Shown: one piece after another, positions 29,630-38,006 of the stretch
Position numbering within the stretch: position 1 is the stretch's first letter
Layout: each line of letters opens with the position of its first letter
Assembly (NCBI GenBank): GCA_002840685.1
Contig: PHBU01000004.1
Span: 310,001-374,000, forward strand
Source of the DNA: Chloroflexi bacterium HGW-Chloroflexi-6
GTDB lineage: Bacteria; Chloroflexota; Anaerolineae; Anaerolineales; Villigracilaceae
Direction: 5' to 3'
DNA length: 64,000 nt
Translations under genes and position numbers: made by a program
Notes under the pieces: model-generated
Seen by the model: the letters and a program-made list of their open reading frames with translations, nothing else
Told to the model about the DNA's origin: nothing
Database searches by the model: none

Positions 29630-30172
29630 TTAATTCTGAGGGGCAAAGGTCATGGTACCGGTGGGTTCGTTTGTGGAGGTGGATGTGGCGGGCTGGCAGA
29701 TGCTGATGACAAGCGACAATCCGGCGGGCATATTTTCTGTGTTTATCTGGTTATCGGCCATGATGGTATCAGGCGCAACCGAGAATTTTGCAGCGATACT
29801 TTCCAGGGTGTCTCCAACTTGCGTAGTATATAAAATTTCGTTGCACCCTGCTTTCTGGGTCGCTGTGCTTGGCAAGGTTGGCGTGGCTGTTGGGCGAGAT
29901 ATGTCTGGAATTGGGGCTGCCATATTCTGTAGGCCATCTAATCTGGGTGGGTCGAATGGTGAATAGAAAAATAAGGCGAACGCACAAAAAAACAAAGATA
30001 CCAGAGCCATTCTAGTCATCAAATGATTGGGGTTGGATAATGCGAAAGGTGTGACCGATCGCCTTTTTATCGCGGAAACGGAGACGGCGGGTTTGTAATT
30101 ATCCCATTTTTGGTGTGTAATTCGGCGCAGCCTATCTTCCAGATCGCTGTTGATATCTTTGTTTTTGTTCAT
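29630..30172 (-). CDS. LysM-domain membrane protein, putative anti-sigma factor
   Basis: A 180-residue single-pass protein: a cytoplasmic N-terminal region of about 50 residues, a membrane helix at about 55-71, a Pro/Thr-rich linker and an outside LysM domain at about 115-158 (TTQVGDTLESIAAKF). The ATG overlaps the sigma-factor stop by 4 bp. That coupling and the topology suggest it holds the sigma factor and senses the cell wall through LysM. No zinc anti-sigma motif (HxxxCxxC) is present, so the role is inferred from context. Confidence 0.65.
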   Translation of the reverse strand: MNKNKDINSDLEDRLRRITHQKWDNYKPAVSVSAIKRRSVTPFALSNPNHLMTRMALVSLFFCAFALFFYSPFDPPRLDGLQNMAAPIPDISRPTATPTLPSTATQKAGCNEILYTTQVGDTLESIAAKFSVAPDTIMADNQINTENMPAGLSLVISICQPATSTSTNEPTGTMTFAPQN

Positions 30173-30744
30173 CTTGTTTCTCCTGCTGCCTGTAAATGCT
30201 TCTCCATCTCGTTGCGCAATCTTGCGCGGGCCGTAAATAACCGCGAATGAACGGTGCCTTCGCTGATTTGCAAAATTTCCGAAATCTCTTTTACAGGCAA
30301 GTCGTGATAGTAATATAACAAAACAGGAAAACGGTGTTTCTCCCCCAGGTTTTGTAAAGCGCTCCATAGAATGCGATCTTTTTCATCCTGGATCAAGACA
30401 TCTTCAGGGCTGCTCTGTTTTTGGGTTTCGATTTGAAAAAGGGAGGTTATTGCCCTTCTGACATGATCCATGGCCTTGCGCTTGCGTAAAACGCTGCGAC
30501 TCATGTTTAGCGCAATCGTGTACAGCCAGGCCTTTACAGACGAATAATCGCGGTAGTGCTCCAATGCTTTTAGTGCCGCAATGAAAGTATCCTGGGTGAC
30601 ATCGTTTGCTTCATGCTCATCCTGCAAAACCGAAAGCGCCAGGCGAAATACCCCCGTCTGATATTCGCAGACGAACTGCTCGACGGCGTACTCATTGCCC
30701 GCAACACACTCACTGATCAAGGAGATTGCTTTGCTGTATTTCAT
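30169..30744 (-). CDS. ECF-type RNA polymerase sigma factor
   Basis: A 191-residue extracytoplasmic-function sigma factor that would direct RNA polymerase to a stress regulon. Region 2 has NDVTQDTFIAALKALEHY and VKAWLYTIALNMSRS; region 4 has LPVKEISEILQISEGTVHSRL, a helix-turn-helix binding the -35 element. It is co-transcribed with the LysM membrane protein. Confidence 0.92.
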   Translation of the reverse strand: MKYSKAISLISECVAGNEYAVEQFVCEYQTGVFRLALSVLQDEHEANDVTQDTFIAALKALEHYRDYSSVKAWLYTIALNMSRSVLRKRKAMDHVRRAITSLFQIETQKQSSPEDVLIQDEKDRILWSALQNLGEKHRFPVLLYYYHDLPVKEISEILQISEGTVHSRLFTARARLRNEMEKHLQAAGETR

Positions 30745-30862
30745 TGTGCTTTTCTAAGAAATAAACGTACTTCACCGCGAAAATCTTCATTTCTCTTAAG
30801 CTGCGCGTAGCCAATAAATACTATAGAAAAAAATCATAATCTAAACAAATAAAAACAAAAAA

Positions 30863-31912
30863 CTAATCAACGCGGGAAGCGAGCTGACCGCAGCCAGCCT
30901 GAATATCGATCCCGCGCCGCATGCGGATCGTGCAGGGGATGCCGCTCTCTTCGAGCGCAGCCTTGAAAGCCGCCGCGCGTTCTTTTGTCGTGGGCTGACC
31001 GCTGTATCCTGTTGTTGGATTGAGCGGAATAGCATTGACGTGGCACAACAATCCCCTCAGCAGGGCGGCCAGTTTGCGGGCTTCTTCGGGGCTATCGTTG
31101 ACTTCGTGGATCAGCGCCCATTCAAAAGTGATCCGCCGTCCGGTCTTTTGAACGTATTCGCGGCAGGCAGCGATCAATTCTTCGATGTTGTAGCGTTTGT
31201 TGATCGGCATCATTGATACGCGTTTGGCATCTTCGGCGGCATGCAGCGAGACAGCCAGGTTGACCTGACGTTTCTCATCGGCAAACTGACGAATGGCTGG
31301 CACCAACCCGGACGTGGAAATCGTAAATCGGCGTGCTCCGAAGTTATAGCCATCCGCATCGTTCAAGCGATCGATGGCTTGCATGGTATTGTCATAATTA
31401 TGGAAGGGTTCGCCCATGCCCATCAAGACAACGTTGGTGACAACATCATCTTCTTCCTGTAAAAGCCGGGCATAGTACATGACCTGCGCCACAATTTCCC
31501 CGCTCGAAAGGTGGCGCGAAAAACCCATTTGGCCGGTGGCGCAAAATGTACAACCCATTGCGCAGCCGACCTGGGTGCTGATGCACAGCGTCCGGCGGCG
31601 TTCGTAGCGCATCAACACCGCTTCGATCTGGCGTCCGTCCGGCAGCTTGAAGAGGGTCTTGCGGGTCTGGCCATCCGTGGAATCCAGCTTGAGGGTCGGA
31701 GAAAGCACGTTGAAGCGCAAATTGGCGCTCATTTTTTCGCGCAGGCTCTTGGGCAGGTTGCTGAAATCTTCAGGTTGTGTCCAGATGTTTTTATATAATC
31801 CCTGCCAGATTTGCTTGGCGCGGAAGGCAGGCTCGCCCCACTCCTTGACCAGGTTGGTCAGGGCGGGCATGTCGAGATCATAAACGAGGGGGGGAAGGTT
31901 GGATGTTTGCAA
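30863..31912 (-). CDS. rlmN: 23S rRNA (A2503-C2)/tRNA (A37-C2) methyltransferase
   Basis: Radical SAM enzyme methylating A2503 of 23S rRNA and A37 of some tRNAs. The cluster motif CxxxCxxC is at Cys117, Cys121 and Cys124; the methyl-carrying Cys lies nine residues from the end (near 341, AGCGQL). I place the start at TTG 31912, which gives a 349-residue protein with a normal N-terminus (PPLVYDLDMPAL); an internal ATG at 31870 would truncate it. It begins 4 bp after the HAD-IIA stop. Confidence 0.9.
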   Translation of the reverse strand: MQTSNLPPLVYDLDMPALTNLVKEWGEPAFRAKQIWQGLYKNIWTQPEDFSNLPKSLREKMSANLRFNVLSPTLKLDSTDGQTRKTLFKLPDGRQIEAVLMRYERRRTLCISTQVGCAMGCTFCATGQMGFSRHLSSGEIVAQVMYYARLLQEEDDVVTNVVLMGMGEPFHNYDNTMQAIDRLNDADGYNFGARRFTISTSGLVPAIRQFADEKRQVNLAVSLHAAEDAKRVSMMPINKRYNIEELIAACREYVQKTGRRITFEWALIHEVNDSPEEARKLAALLRGLLCHVNAIPLNPTTGYSGQPTTKERAAAFKAALEESGIPCTIRMRRGIDIQAGCGQLASRVD

Positions 31913-31916
31913 GGTT

Positions 31917-32708
31917 TTAAGAAACCAGCGTTGCCAGATCGGCGGCAATAACATCAATCGCGGGCAACCAGGCCTGGGCCTGTTCTCGCGACGAAACGCC
32001 AGAGAGTACCAGCGCGCAGGCGCAACCAACCGCCTGCCCGGCAGCGATATCCGTTTCAAGACGGTCGCCAACAACCAGAACCTGCTCCCGTGGAAGGCCG
32101 AGCCGTTCCAGGGACAATTCCATCATGGCCGGGCCGGGTTTGCCCGCCACGATCGGCTCAATCCCGCTGGCGGTAACAATGATCGAATACCACGATCCCG
32201 CTCCGGGGATCTCGCCGCGCGGGGTCGGAAACGTTTTATCGGGATTGGTCGCGTAAAAGGGGATTCCGCGCCGCACCAGCAGGGTCGCCTCGGATAATTT
32301 TTGGAAGTTGATCGCGCGATCAATGCCCATCACAACCGCCTGGGCTTCTTCAGCCCGCTCAACCGGAAGGGTGGTAAACCCATTCTCATCCAGCGCCTGC
32401 GTTAAACCGGCTTCGCCAATCGCGTAGATCGGCGTTCCAGCAGGGAAACGTTTACCCAAAAGATCGACAGCGGCCAGGGAGGATGTCACCACCTGCCAAT
32501 CCTCGCAGATTACGCCAAAAGACCGCAGGCGTTCAACATACTGGTGCGGGGTGCGGGTCGAATTGTTGGTGGCAAAAACCACCTTAAGGCCTTTTTCTGA
32601 AATGCGGCGAAACGTTGCAGCCAGGTCGCCGATCGGGGCGTCTGCTTTCCACAGCACGCCGTCCATATCCAGAATCAGCCCCTTGATTCCTTCAGGGAGC
32701 AAACTCAT
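31917..32708 (-). CDS. HAD-IIA family hydrolase (NagD/phosphoglycolate-phosphatase-like)
   Basis: A 263-residue cytoplasmic phosphatase of the capped HAD-IIA group. Motif I LILDMDGVLW gives Asp14 and Asp16, motif II is FATNNST, and the C-terminal motif VVGDRLETDIAAG holds the metal-binding acids. Substrates could be sugar or nucleotide monophosphates. It sits between clpP and rlmN in the same direction, with a strong hairpin upstream. Confidence 0.88.
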   Translation of the reverse strand: MSLLPEGIKGLILDMDGVLWKADAPIGDLAATFRRISEKGLKVVFATNNSTRTPHQYVERLRSFGVICEDWQVVTSSLAAVDLLGKRFPAGTPIYAIGEAGLTQALDENGFTTLPVERAEEAQAVVMGIDRAINFQKLSEATLLVRRGIPFYATNPDKTFPTPRGEIPGAGSWYSIIVTASGIEPIVAGKPGPAMMELSLERLGLPREQVLVVGDRLETDIAAGQAVGCACALVLSGVSSREQAQAWLPAIDVIAADLATLVS

Positions 32709-32763
32709 GCGTCAAATTTCCTTTTAATAAAGTTGAATACCGGACAATTATACCGGTTTAACC

Positions 32764-32796
32764 ACTCAGGGCGCACCTTTCAAGTGCGCCCTGAGT
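32764..32796. terminator. Hairpin between clpP and HAD-IIA genes
   Basis: A perfect 13-bp stem (32764-32776 with 32784-32796) and a 7-nt loop. No T-run follows on the minus strand, so it may only attenuate or protect the clpP transcript. Confidence 0.55.
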
Positions 32797-32813
32797 AAAG
32801 AACAAAGACTGGG

Positions 32814-33416
32814 TTACTTTTCTGCCGATTGCAAGACCTGGTCAACCAGGCCATAATCCACCGCTTGCTGGGCATCCATGTAATAGTCGCGGTCTGTATC
32901 GCGCTCGATCACTTCGAGCGGCTGGCTGGTGTGTTTGGACATAATGCCATTCAGCAGGGTCTTCAAGTGCAGGATCTGTTTGGCCTGGATGGCAATATCC
33001 GTTGCCTGACCCTGTGCGCCGCCCAGAGGCTGGTGCATATGGATGGTGGCGTGCGGCAGGGCAAAGCGGCGGCCCTTCGTCCCAGCAGTCAGGAGCACGG
33101 TGCCGAACGAGGCAGTCACGCCAACCGCCACGGTGCTGATCGGGTTGGAGATCATCTGCATCGTGTCATAGATCGCCAGTCCGGCATAGATCACGCCGCC
33201 CGGCGAGTTGATATACATCTGGATCTCTTTTTCAGGGTCTTCGTGATTCAAGAAAAGCAGCTGCGCAACGATCACGTTGGCAACCTGGTCATCGATCGGC
33301 ATACCCATGAAAATGATGCGCTCTTTCAACAAGAGTGAGTAAATATCGTAGGCGCGCTCACCGCGGCCAGAAGACTCGACCACCATAGGAACAAGGTTTT
33401 TGAAATTTGGAATCAT
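32814..33416 (-). CDS. clpP: ATP-dependent Clp protease proteolytic subunit
   Basis: Serine protease forming the 14-mer chamber used with ClpX or ClpA. At 200 residues it has typical length. The triad is Ser103 (VTASFGT), His128 (HMHQPLGG) and Asp177 (DRDYYM). The nucleophile context TASFG differs from the common AASMG. GGAGG precedes the ATG. It lies directly downstream of tig in the classic tig-clpP order, with a terminator between them. Confidence 0.95.
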   Translation of the reverse strand: MIPNFKNLVPMVVESSGRGERAYDIYSLLLKERIIFMGMPIDDQVANVIVAQLLFLNHEDPEKEIQMYINSPGGVIYAGLAIYDTMQMISNPISTVAVGVTASFGTVLLTAGTKGRRFALPHATIHMHQPLGGAQGQATDIAIQAKQILHLKTLLNGIMSKHTSQPLEVIERDTDRDYYMDAQQAVDYGLVDQVLQSAEK

Positions 33417-33482
33417 GGTTCCTCCTCAGTAATAGCGCAATCATAATCGTTTTTTGTTGGAATCGCGTTAATTTTTTGGGGC

Positions 33483-33519
33483 AAAAAAAAGAAACAGGCC
33501 ATGCTTTTGCATGACCTGT
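33483..33519 (-). terminator. Rho-independent terminator after tig
   Basis: On the minus strand an 11-bp stem (33519-33509 with 33504-33494) with one G.T pair and a 4-nt loop is followed by TTTC and a T8 tract. It lies 9 bp beyond the tig stop. Confidence 0.8.
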
Positions 33520-33527
33520 CTTGTGAT

Positions 33528-35009
33528 TTATTCAGCGGCCTTTTTACTGGATTTCTTCTTGGCCGGTTTTTCCGCTGCCGAGGCTTCTGTCTGCCCTTCA
33601 GCTTCAGGAGCGGACTCAGCCTTGGCTTTTTTCGCCTTTTTGGCCGGTTTTTCTTCGGCCGGGGCGGCTTCGCCAGCCTGACCGGTGGCGATCAATTTGA
33701 GACGGTCCAACACCTTGCGGGTTGTCAGCCGGTTGGCCGCATCCATCACGACGGCATCCACCAGGTCTTTGGGGGCTTTTTTGCCGTTGTTGGTGCGCTT
33801 GGCAAATTCCTGGTCATACATGACCAGATTGGTCCAGGCCTGTTGGAATTCCTGACCGACTTCTTCTTCCTTGAGCTCGACTTTTTCGACGCGGGCCAGT
33901 TCATCCATGATCAGGCCGCGTTCAAGGCGCTTCTGGGCGACGGGTTTGGCTTCTTCTTCAAGAAATTTCTCTTCGGTGGTTTCGCGGACCTTGAAATACG
34001 TCGCAATGTCCATGCCCTGTTGGGAAAGTCGGCGCTTCAAATCTTCCATGACATGTTCGGACTCATGGGTGATGACCTGCGGAGGGTACTTGATGGTTGC
34101 GCCTTCTTTGATTTTGTCGATCACCGCCGCAAAATAATCATCATCGTATTTATCCTGCGATTCACGCTGAATGTTTTCATGCATGCGCACGCGCAGTTGC
34201 TCTACAGTTTCACCCAGGCCGGTTTTCTTGGCAAATTCATCATCCAGTTCAGGCATGTTAACGCCGCGCACGGTCTTGATGGTCACTTCGAAAGCTACAT
34301 TCTGACCAGCCAGCTTTTCGTCATCAAAATCTTTGGCGTATTTGTGCGAAAGATTTTTACCTTCACCAGTTTTCAGACCAAGAAGTTTCTTTGAAAAACC
34401 AGGGAAGGGAAATTCGCTTTCTTTTTCTTCACCACGCACAACGATTGCAAAACCCTTGCGTTCTACCAGTGCTTCAGCATCGTCGGCGGCCTTAGCCTTG
34501 CGCCCAACCAGATCCAGCGAAACATAATCGCCTTCCACGATCTCACGTTCGACCGTTTCAGTGCTGGCATACATGCGGCGCAAATTCTGGATCTCTTCAT
34601 CCACTTCACTATCACCGGGAGCCTGCCATTCATACGGATAGCGCACCAGTGAGTAATCTCCCAAATCCACACTCGGTTGCAGCGGAACGACAAACTTGAA
34701 TTTCGGCGGCTCGAGCGATTCAACGTTTTCCAACTGCCCCATGCCACCGGGTTCGATGTTGAGCTCTTTGAGCGCAGCCGGATAAACTTCATCCACTAAC
34801 AGCTCGACGGCCTCTTCAACGATAGGGCCTTCACCATAAAAGCGCAAAACGATGTCATAGGGGGCCTTTCCGGGGCGGAAACCAGGAATCTTGGCTTTCT
34901 CTGAGATCTTGCGCGCGGCGCGGCGCTTGGCCGCTTCCATACGTTCAGCTTCAACTTCGACGACCATTTCCATCTGGTGGTCTTCGCGGGGGGTGGTGAC
35001 GATATTCAA
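33528..35009 (-). CDS. tig: Trigger factor, ribosome-bound chaperone/PPIase
   Basis: Binds ribosomal protein L23 at the exit tunnel and shields nascent chains. The 493 residues begin at TTG 35009, chosen because AAGGAAGG lies upstream and the N-terminus then matches the family. The ribosome-binding signature GFRPGKAP is at 43-50, a PPIase (FKBP-like) domain spans roughly 165-250, and the rest is the helical chaperone domain. A Lys/Ala/Glu-rich tail of about 50 residues at the C-terminus is extra compared with E. coli. tRNA-Leu lies 50 bp upstream. Confidence 0.93.
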   Translation of the reverse strand: MNIVTTPREDHQMEMVVEVEAERMEAAKRRAARKISEKAKIPGFRPGKAPYDIVLRFYGEGPIVEEAVELLVDEVYPAALKELNIEPGGMGQLENVESLEPPKFKFVVPLQPSVDLGDYSLVRYPYEWQAPGDSEVDEEIQNLRRMYASTETVEREIVEGDYVSLDLVGRKAKAADDAEALVERKGFAIVVRGEEKESEFPFPGFSKKLLGLKTGEGKNLSHKYAKDFDDEKLAGQNVAFEVTIKTVRGVNMPELDDEFAKKTGLGETVEQLRVRMHENIQRESQDKYDDDYFAAVIDKIKEGATIKYPPQVITHESEHVMEDLKRRLSQQGMDIATYFKVRETTEEKFLEEEAKPVAQKRLERGLIMDELARVEKVELKEEEVGQEFQQAWTNLVMYDQEFAKRTNNGKKAPKDLVDAVVMDAANRLTTRKVLDRLKLIATGQAGEAAPAEEKPAKKAKKAKAESAPEAEGQTEASAAEKPAKKKSSKKAAE

Positions 35010-35058
35010 AGTTATGATCCTTCCTTGATAAAAATCCATTTGCGAGTTGCGCATTTAG

Positions 35059-35140
35059 TGGGGACGGCGGGACTTGAACCCGCACGCCTTGCGGCACTTG
35101 ATCCTAAGTCAAGCCTGTCTGCCAGTTCCAGCACGTCCCC
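35059..35140 (-). tRNA. tRNA-Leu (anticodon TAG)
   Basis: An 82-nt cloverleaf. The acceptor GGGGACG pairs with CGTCCCC, the anticodon stem TTGA/TCAA encloses CTTAGGA with anticodon TAG (reads CTA and CUN codons), a long variable arm marks a class II tRNA, and the T arm carries GGTTCAAGTCC. CCA is not encoded. Confidence 0.95.
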
Positions 35141-35248
35141 AATGCGAGCGCAACGATTATAAGCGAGAGGTTGGTCAGCGTCAATAAACGATTTTTCAAA
35201 AACGGGTATAATCCCGCTCTTGCTAATTTCCTCACTGGAGCAGTTTAT

Positions 35249-35659
35249 ATGAGTCGAGTTATTAACCCCGATTCTGCGGGAAAAGAACGTACACAACTGA
35301 GCAAAGGCATTGTACTCGCTATTCGCGAATTGGCGCGTCAAGAAGAGCCTGGGCCCGAATCTCGCGATATGGCCGCCTTCATTGCATTGGCCCTGGCAAA
35401 TATAACAGAAGGTATCGATGTTTCTGTGCTGGCCTGGGAAAAACGCGGTTATTGGGTCAAGGCCGATCGGTTTCGCATGGACTGGTTATGGGCTTCAACA
35501 TATGCTGATAAAATGAAAGCTGCTGTGCTGGCTGATGACTGGGCCACGATCGCGATTACAATGACCCAGGTGGCAGCCAAATTGAGCAAGGTTAACGTGC
35601 CCGCTGGGCATCGCCTTGGACGGCCCTGGGTTGGGGCCTGGAAAAAACTGAACCAATAA
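35249..35659 (+). CDS. Conserved helical protein of unknown function
   Basis: A 136-residue soluble protein without a family I recognise. It has long helices with conserved Trp residues (VLAWEKRGYWVKADRFRMDWLW). The ATG at 35249 follows GGAG at 8 nt. A TATAAT sits at 35207-35212 but without a good -35. The next gene, an LCP protein, starts 1 bp after its stop, so a role linked to cell-envelope assembly is possible but unproven. Confidence 0.65.
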   Translation: MSRVINPDSAGKERTQLSKGIVLAIRELARQEEPGPESRDMAAFIALALANITEGIDVSVLAWEKRGYWVKADRFRMDWLWASTYADKMKAAVLADDWATIAITMTQVAAKLSKVNVPAGHRLGRPWVGAWKKLNQ

Positions 35660-35660
35660 A

Positions 35661-36587
35661 ATGAATAAATCGTCTGACCAATTCGCCGAAACAACGCCAT
35701 CGCGCGCTCCGGCATCCCTGGGCACTTTCCAGGCAGTACGTTTGTCACGCAACGGCAAGCAGCTTCCGCCAAAGCGTGGCTGGGCAGGGGGCTGTCTATC
35801 AGTAATTGGATTGCTGCTGCTGATCGCGGCGCTCTACCTTTTTTTGCCAATCCGTAGCAACATCCTGGTTCTGGGCGTGGATGGCGGCCTGGGGCGGGGC
35901 GATCTGGGGCGCACCGATACGATTATCCTGGCAACCATCTCGCCGCTCAAACCTGATGTGTCCATGCTTTCCATTCCGCGCGATTTGTGGGTACCCCAAA
36001 TGGATGGCAGCGAGAATCGCATTAATACCGCGTTTTTCTTTGCCGAAGCTGAAGAACCCGGCAGCGGCGCAAATGTCACAGAACAGGTTATTTACAAAAA
36101 CTTTGGCGTGCCTGTTGATTATTCTGTCGTTCTGCGTATGGATGGTGTAGTCGGCATCGTGGATGCCCTGGGCGGGATCGAGATCACACTCGACCAACCG
36201 AACGCGGGCTACCCGGCAGGGACTCACGCACTGGACGGTACGCAAGCCCTGGCCTTTGCGCGCAACCGCAGCGGCAGCGATGATTTTTTCCGTATGACGC
36301 AGGGACAAATCCTGTTACGCGGGCTGCTGCGCGAATTGCTAAAACCGGCGTCATGGCCGCGCCTGCCTTCTTTTTATCTGGCCGTGCGCGAGGCAACCCA
36401 AATCGATGTGCCAGCCTGGCAATGGCCCAGGCTCGGACTCGCAATCCTGCGCGCAGGGCCCGGTGGCATTGAGGCAAGGGCCATCTCGCGCGAGATGGTA
36501 ACTCCCTTTACGACCGATGGCGGCGCGCAAGTTCTTGGGCCAAACTGGGAAGCAATTGACATCCTTATCGAGGAAATGTTTCGATAG
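35661..36587 (+). CDS. LytR-CpsA-Psr (LCP) family protein
   Basis: Membrane-anchored phosphotransferase family that attaches glycopolymers to the wall or surface. The 308 residues have a cytoplasmic N-terminus, one membrane helix near 44-63, then the LCP domain: VLGVDGG, GRTDTIILATI, LSIPRDLWV with the key Arg, ENRINTAFFF, and FARNRSGSDDFFRM with the pyrophosphate-binding arginines. It is followed by a 17-bp bidirectional terminator. The polymer acceptor in this organism is unknown. Confidence 0.9.
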   Translation: MNKSSDQFAETTPSRAPASLGTFQAVRLSRNGKQLPPKRGWAGGCLSVIGLLLLIAALYLFLPIRSNILVLGVDGGLGRGDLGRTDTIILATISPLKPDVSMLSIPRDLWVPQMDGSENRINTAFFFAEAEEPGSGANVTEQVIYKNFGVPVDYSVVLRMDGVVGIVDALGGIEITLDQPNAGYPAGTHALDGTQALAFARNRSGSDDFFRMTQGQILLRGLLRELLKPASWPRLPSFYLAVREATQIDVPAWQWPRLGLAILRAGPGGIEARAISREMVTPFTTDGGAQVLGPNWEAIDILIEEMFR

Positions 36588-36600
36588 CTGAATTAAAACG

Positions 36601-36642
36601 GTGAGCGGGCAGGCTGTATTTCAAAACAGCCTGCCCGCTTAC
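36601..36642. terminator. Bidirectional terminator after the LCP gene
   Basis: A 17-bp stem (36601-36617 with 36626-36642) with one G.T pair and an 8-nt loop, located between convergent genes that end at 36587 and 36656. Confidence 0.7.
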
Positions 36643-36655
36643 TATTTACCCAATC

Positions 36656-37816
36656 TTACGGTGTGTAAGTGATGATCAGCTTGATGTTTCCAAAGCGCAC
36701 CATATCGCCCACGCCATTATTATTCGTGTTCATTTCGTTGAATTGAACACGGAAGCGTGCTCGAGAGCTTCCAACCAATGCCTGGATAACGGCTTTTAGA
36801 TCATCATCCACTGCTACTGCAGACACTTCACCTGTATTACACCAGCGCGAAAGCGCCCCCAGGGCTGAACCTCCAACGTAGTCGCCGCCATCCAGGGTGC
36901 CGTAGTTTTGCTGATACATTCTCAGGCATCCCAGGCCAAAAGGACTGCCAAGAGTATCGTAATCGCTGAAATCGACTTTTACTTCAGTGATCGTGGCTCC
37001 GGCCGGGATCGCCGAAATATCAAAACTCAGGAAACCCTGCGAAGAGACATTGCTCTCCGTGTCTCCGACATTCTTCGGGGATAGCACGGACCCATCCGAA
37101 CGGACCGAGCCGCTTTCTGCAGCAACCACCGGAGCATTAATCTGCGCGATCGCGGGCGGCAAAACAACAAGCGAGGTAGCGGTTGGGGTTGGCGAAGGCG
37201 CAACCGCTTTGATATCGACCCAAAATGAGCCGGTGGACAGGCCAAAAAGGACACCCGCGCCATCACGCAGACGCCAGTAGCCACGGTAGTTCCCGGCCGA
37301 AGCGGGCGCAGTAAGGTTGACAGAGATATCCACCGTCGCGCCAGGAGCGACCGAGCCAGACAGGGCTTGTGCGTCGGGTCCGCCCATCTTTTCGTTTTTA
37401 TCAAAAACCAACGCATAGCTCGAATTCCACGTGCAGGAGCCGGTATTCTTGAGTCGCCAGGTTTTTGTAAATGGCGCATTGGTGACAATGCTGGTGCCAT
37501 CCGGAATGGTCACATCCTGAACAAAGGATGCCTGGTTGCAGGGAATCGGGCTGGCTGTTGGGCTGAGCTGCGGAGCAGTTGTAGCGCTGGCGATTGGCGC
37601 CGGGCTGGCCGTTGAAGTGTTTTGCGGCACAGGGGTCGTCGGCTGGGCCAGGGCGACGCGGGTCAGTTCTGCCTCCACAGTCTGAGCCGCAAGGGTAAAG
37701 GCCGCATCTGGCCCGGCGTTGGTGGCTGTAGGCGAAGTTGCTGAACCACCAGGCAAGTTACAGGCCAGTGCGCCCATTAAAAGCGCAATCACTGATAAAT
37801 AAAATCTTTTTTTCAT
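36656..37816 (-). CDS. Lipoprotein with NBR1-type Ig domain
   Basis: A 386-residue surface lipoprotein. The lipobox ends at Cys19 (GALAC). A Ser/Thr/Pro-rich linker follows, then an NBR1-like Ig domain around residues 95-200 (FTKTWRLKNTGSCTW, then GNYRGYWRLRDGAG), a second low-complexity linker, and a C-terminal beta-rich domain from about 240. CGGAGGAGA precedes the ATG. Such proteins probably bind surface or extracellular partners; the ligand is unknown. Confidence 0.78.
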   Translation of the reverse strand: MKKRFYLSVIALLMGALACNLPGGSATSPTATNAGPDAAFTLAAQTVEAELTRVALAQPTTPVPQNTSTASPAPIASATTAPQLSPTASPIPCNQASFVQDVTIPDGTSIVTNAPFTKTWRLKNTGSCTWNSSYALVFDKNEKMGGPDAQALSGSVAPGATVDISVNLTAPASAGNYRGYWRLRDGAGVLFGLSTGSFWVDIKAVAPSPTPTATSLVVLPPAIAQINAPVVAAESGSVRSDGSVLSPKNVGDTESNVSSQGFLSFDISAIPAGATITEVKVDFSDYDTLGSPFGLGCLRMYQQNYGTLDGGDYVGGSALGALSRWCNTGEVSAVAVDDDLKAVIQALVGSSRARFRVQFNEMNTNNNGVGDMVRFGNIKLIITYTP

Positions 37817-37886
37817 GATTCTCCTCCGAAAAAGTTTGGCGTTTGCATAACGAGTTTAGCAAATTGAAATCAACCCGTCAATTACA

Positions 37887-37914
37887 GTCTCATTGAAATG
37901 AGATGAAATGAGAC
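37887..37914. promoter_or_regulatory. Dyad in the divergent promoter region
   Basis: GTCTCATT (37887-37894) and AATGAGAC (37907-37914) form an inverted repeat, with a third TGAAATGAGA copy inside, between the lipoprotein and PEP-carboxykinase-like genes. It could be an operator for a dimeric regulator; no matching regulator gene is identified here. Confidence 0.35.
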
Positions 37915-38006
37915 TTATGGGCGATAAGCAGAGTTTTGCGCAAAATTTATGCCCACTACAACAATATGCCTGTAAAATGGGGAGAATTTTAGCAGGAGCG
38001 TAAATC

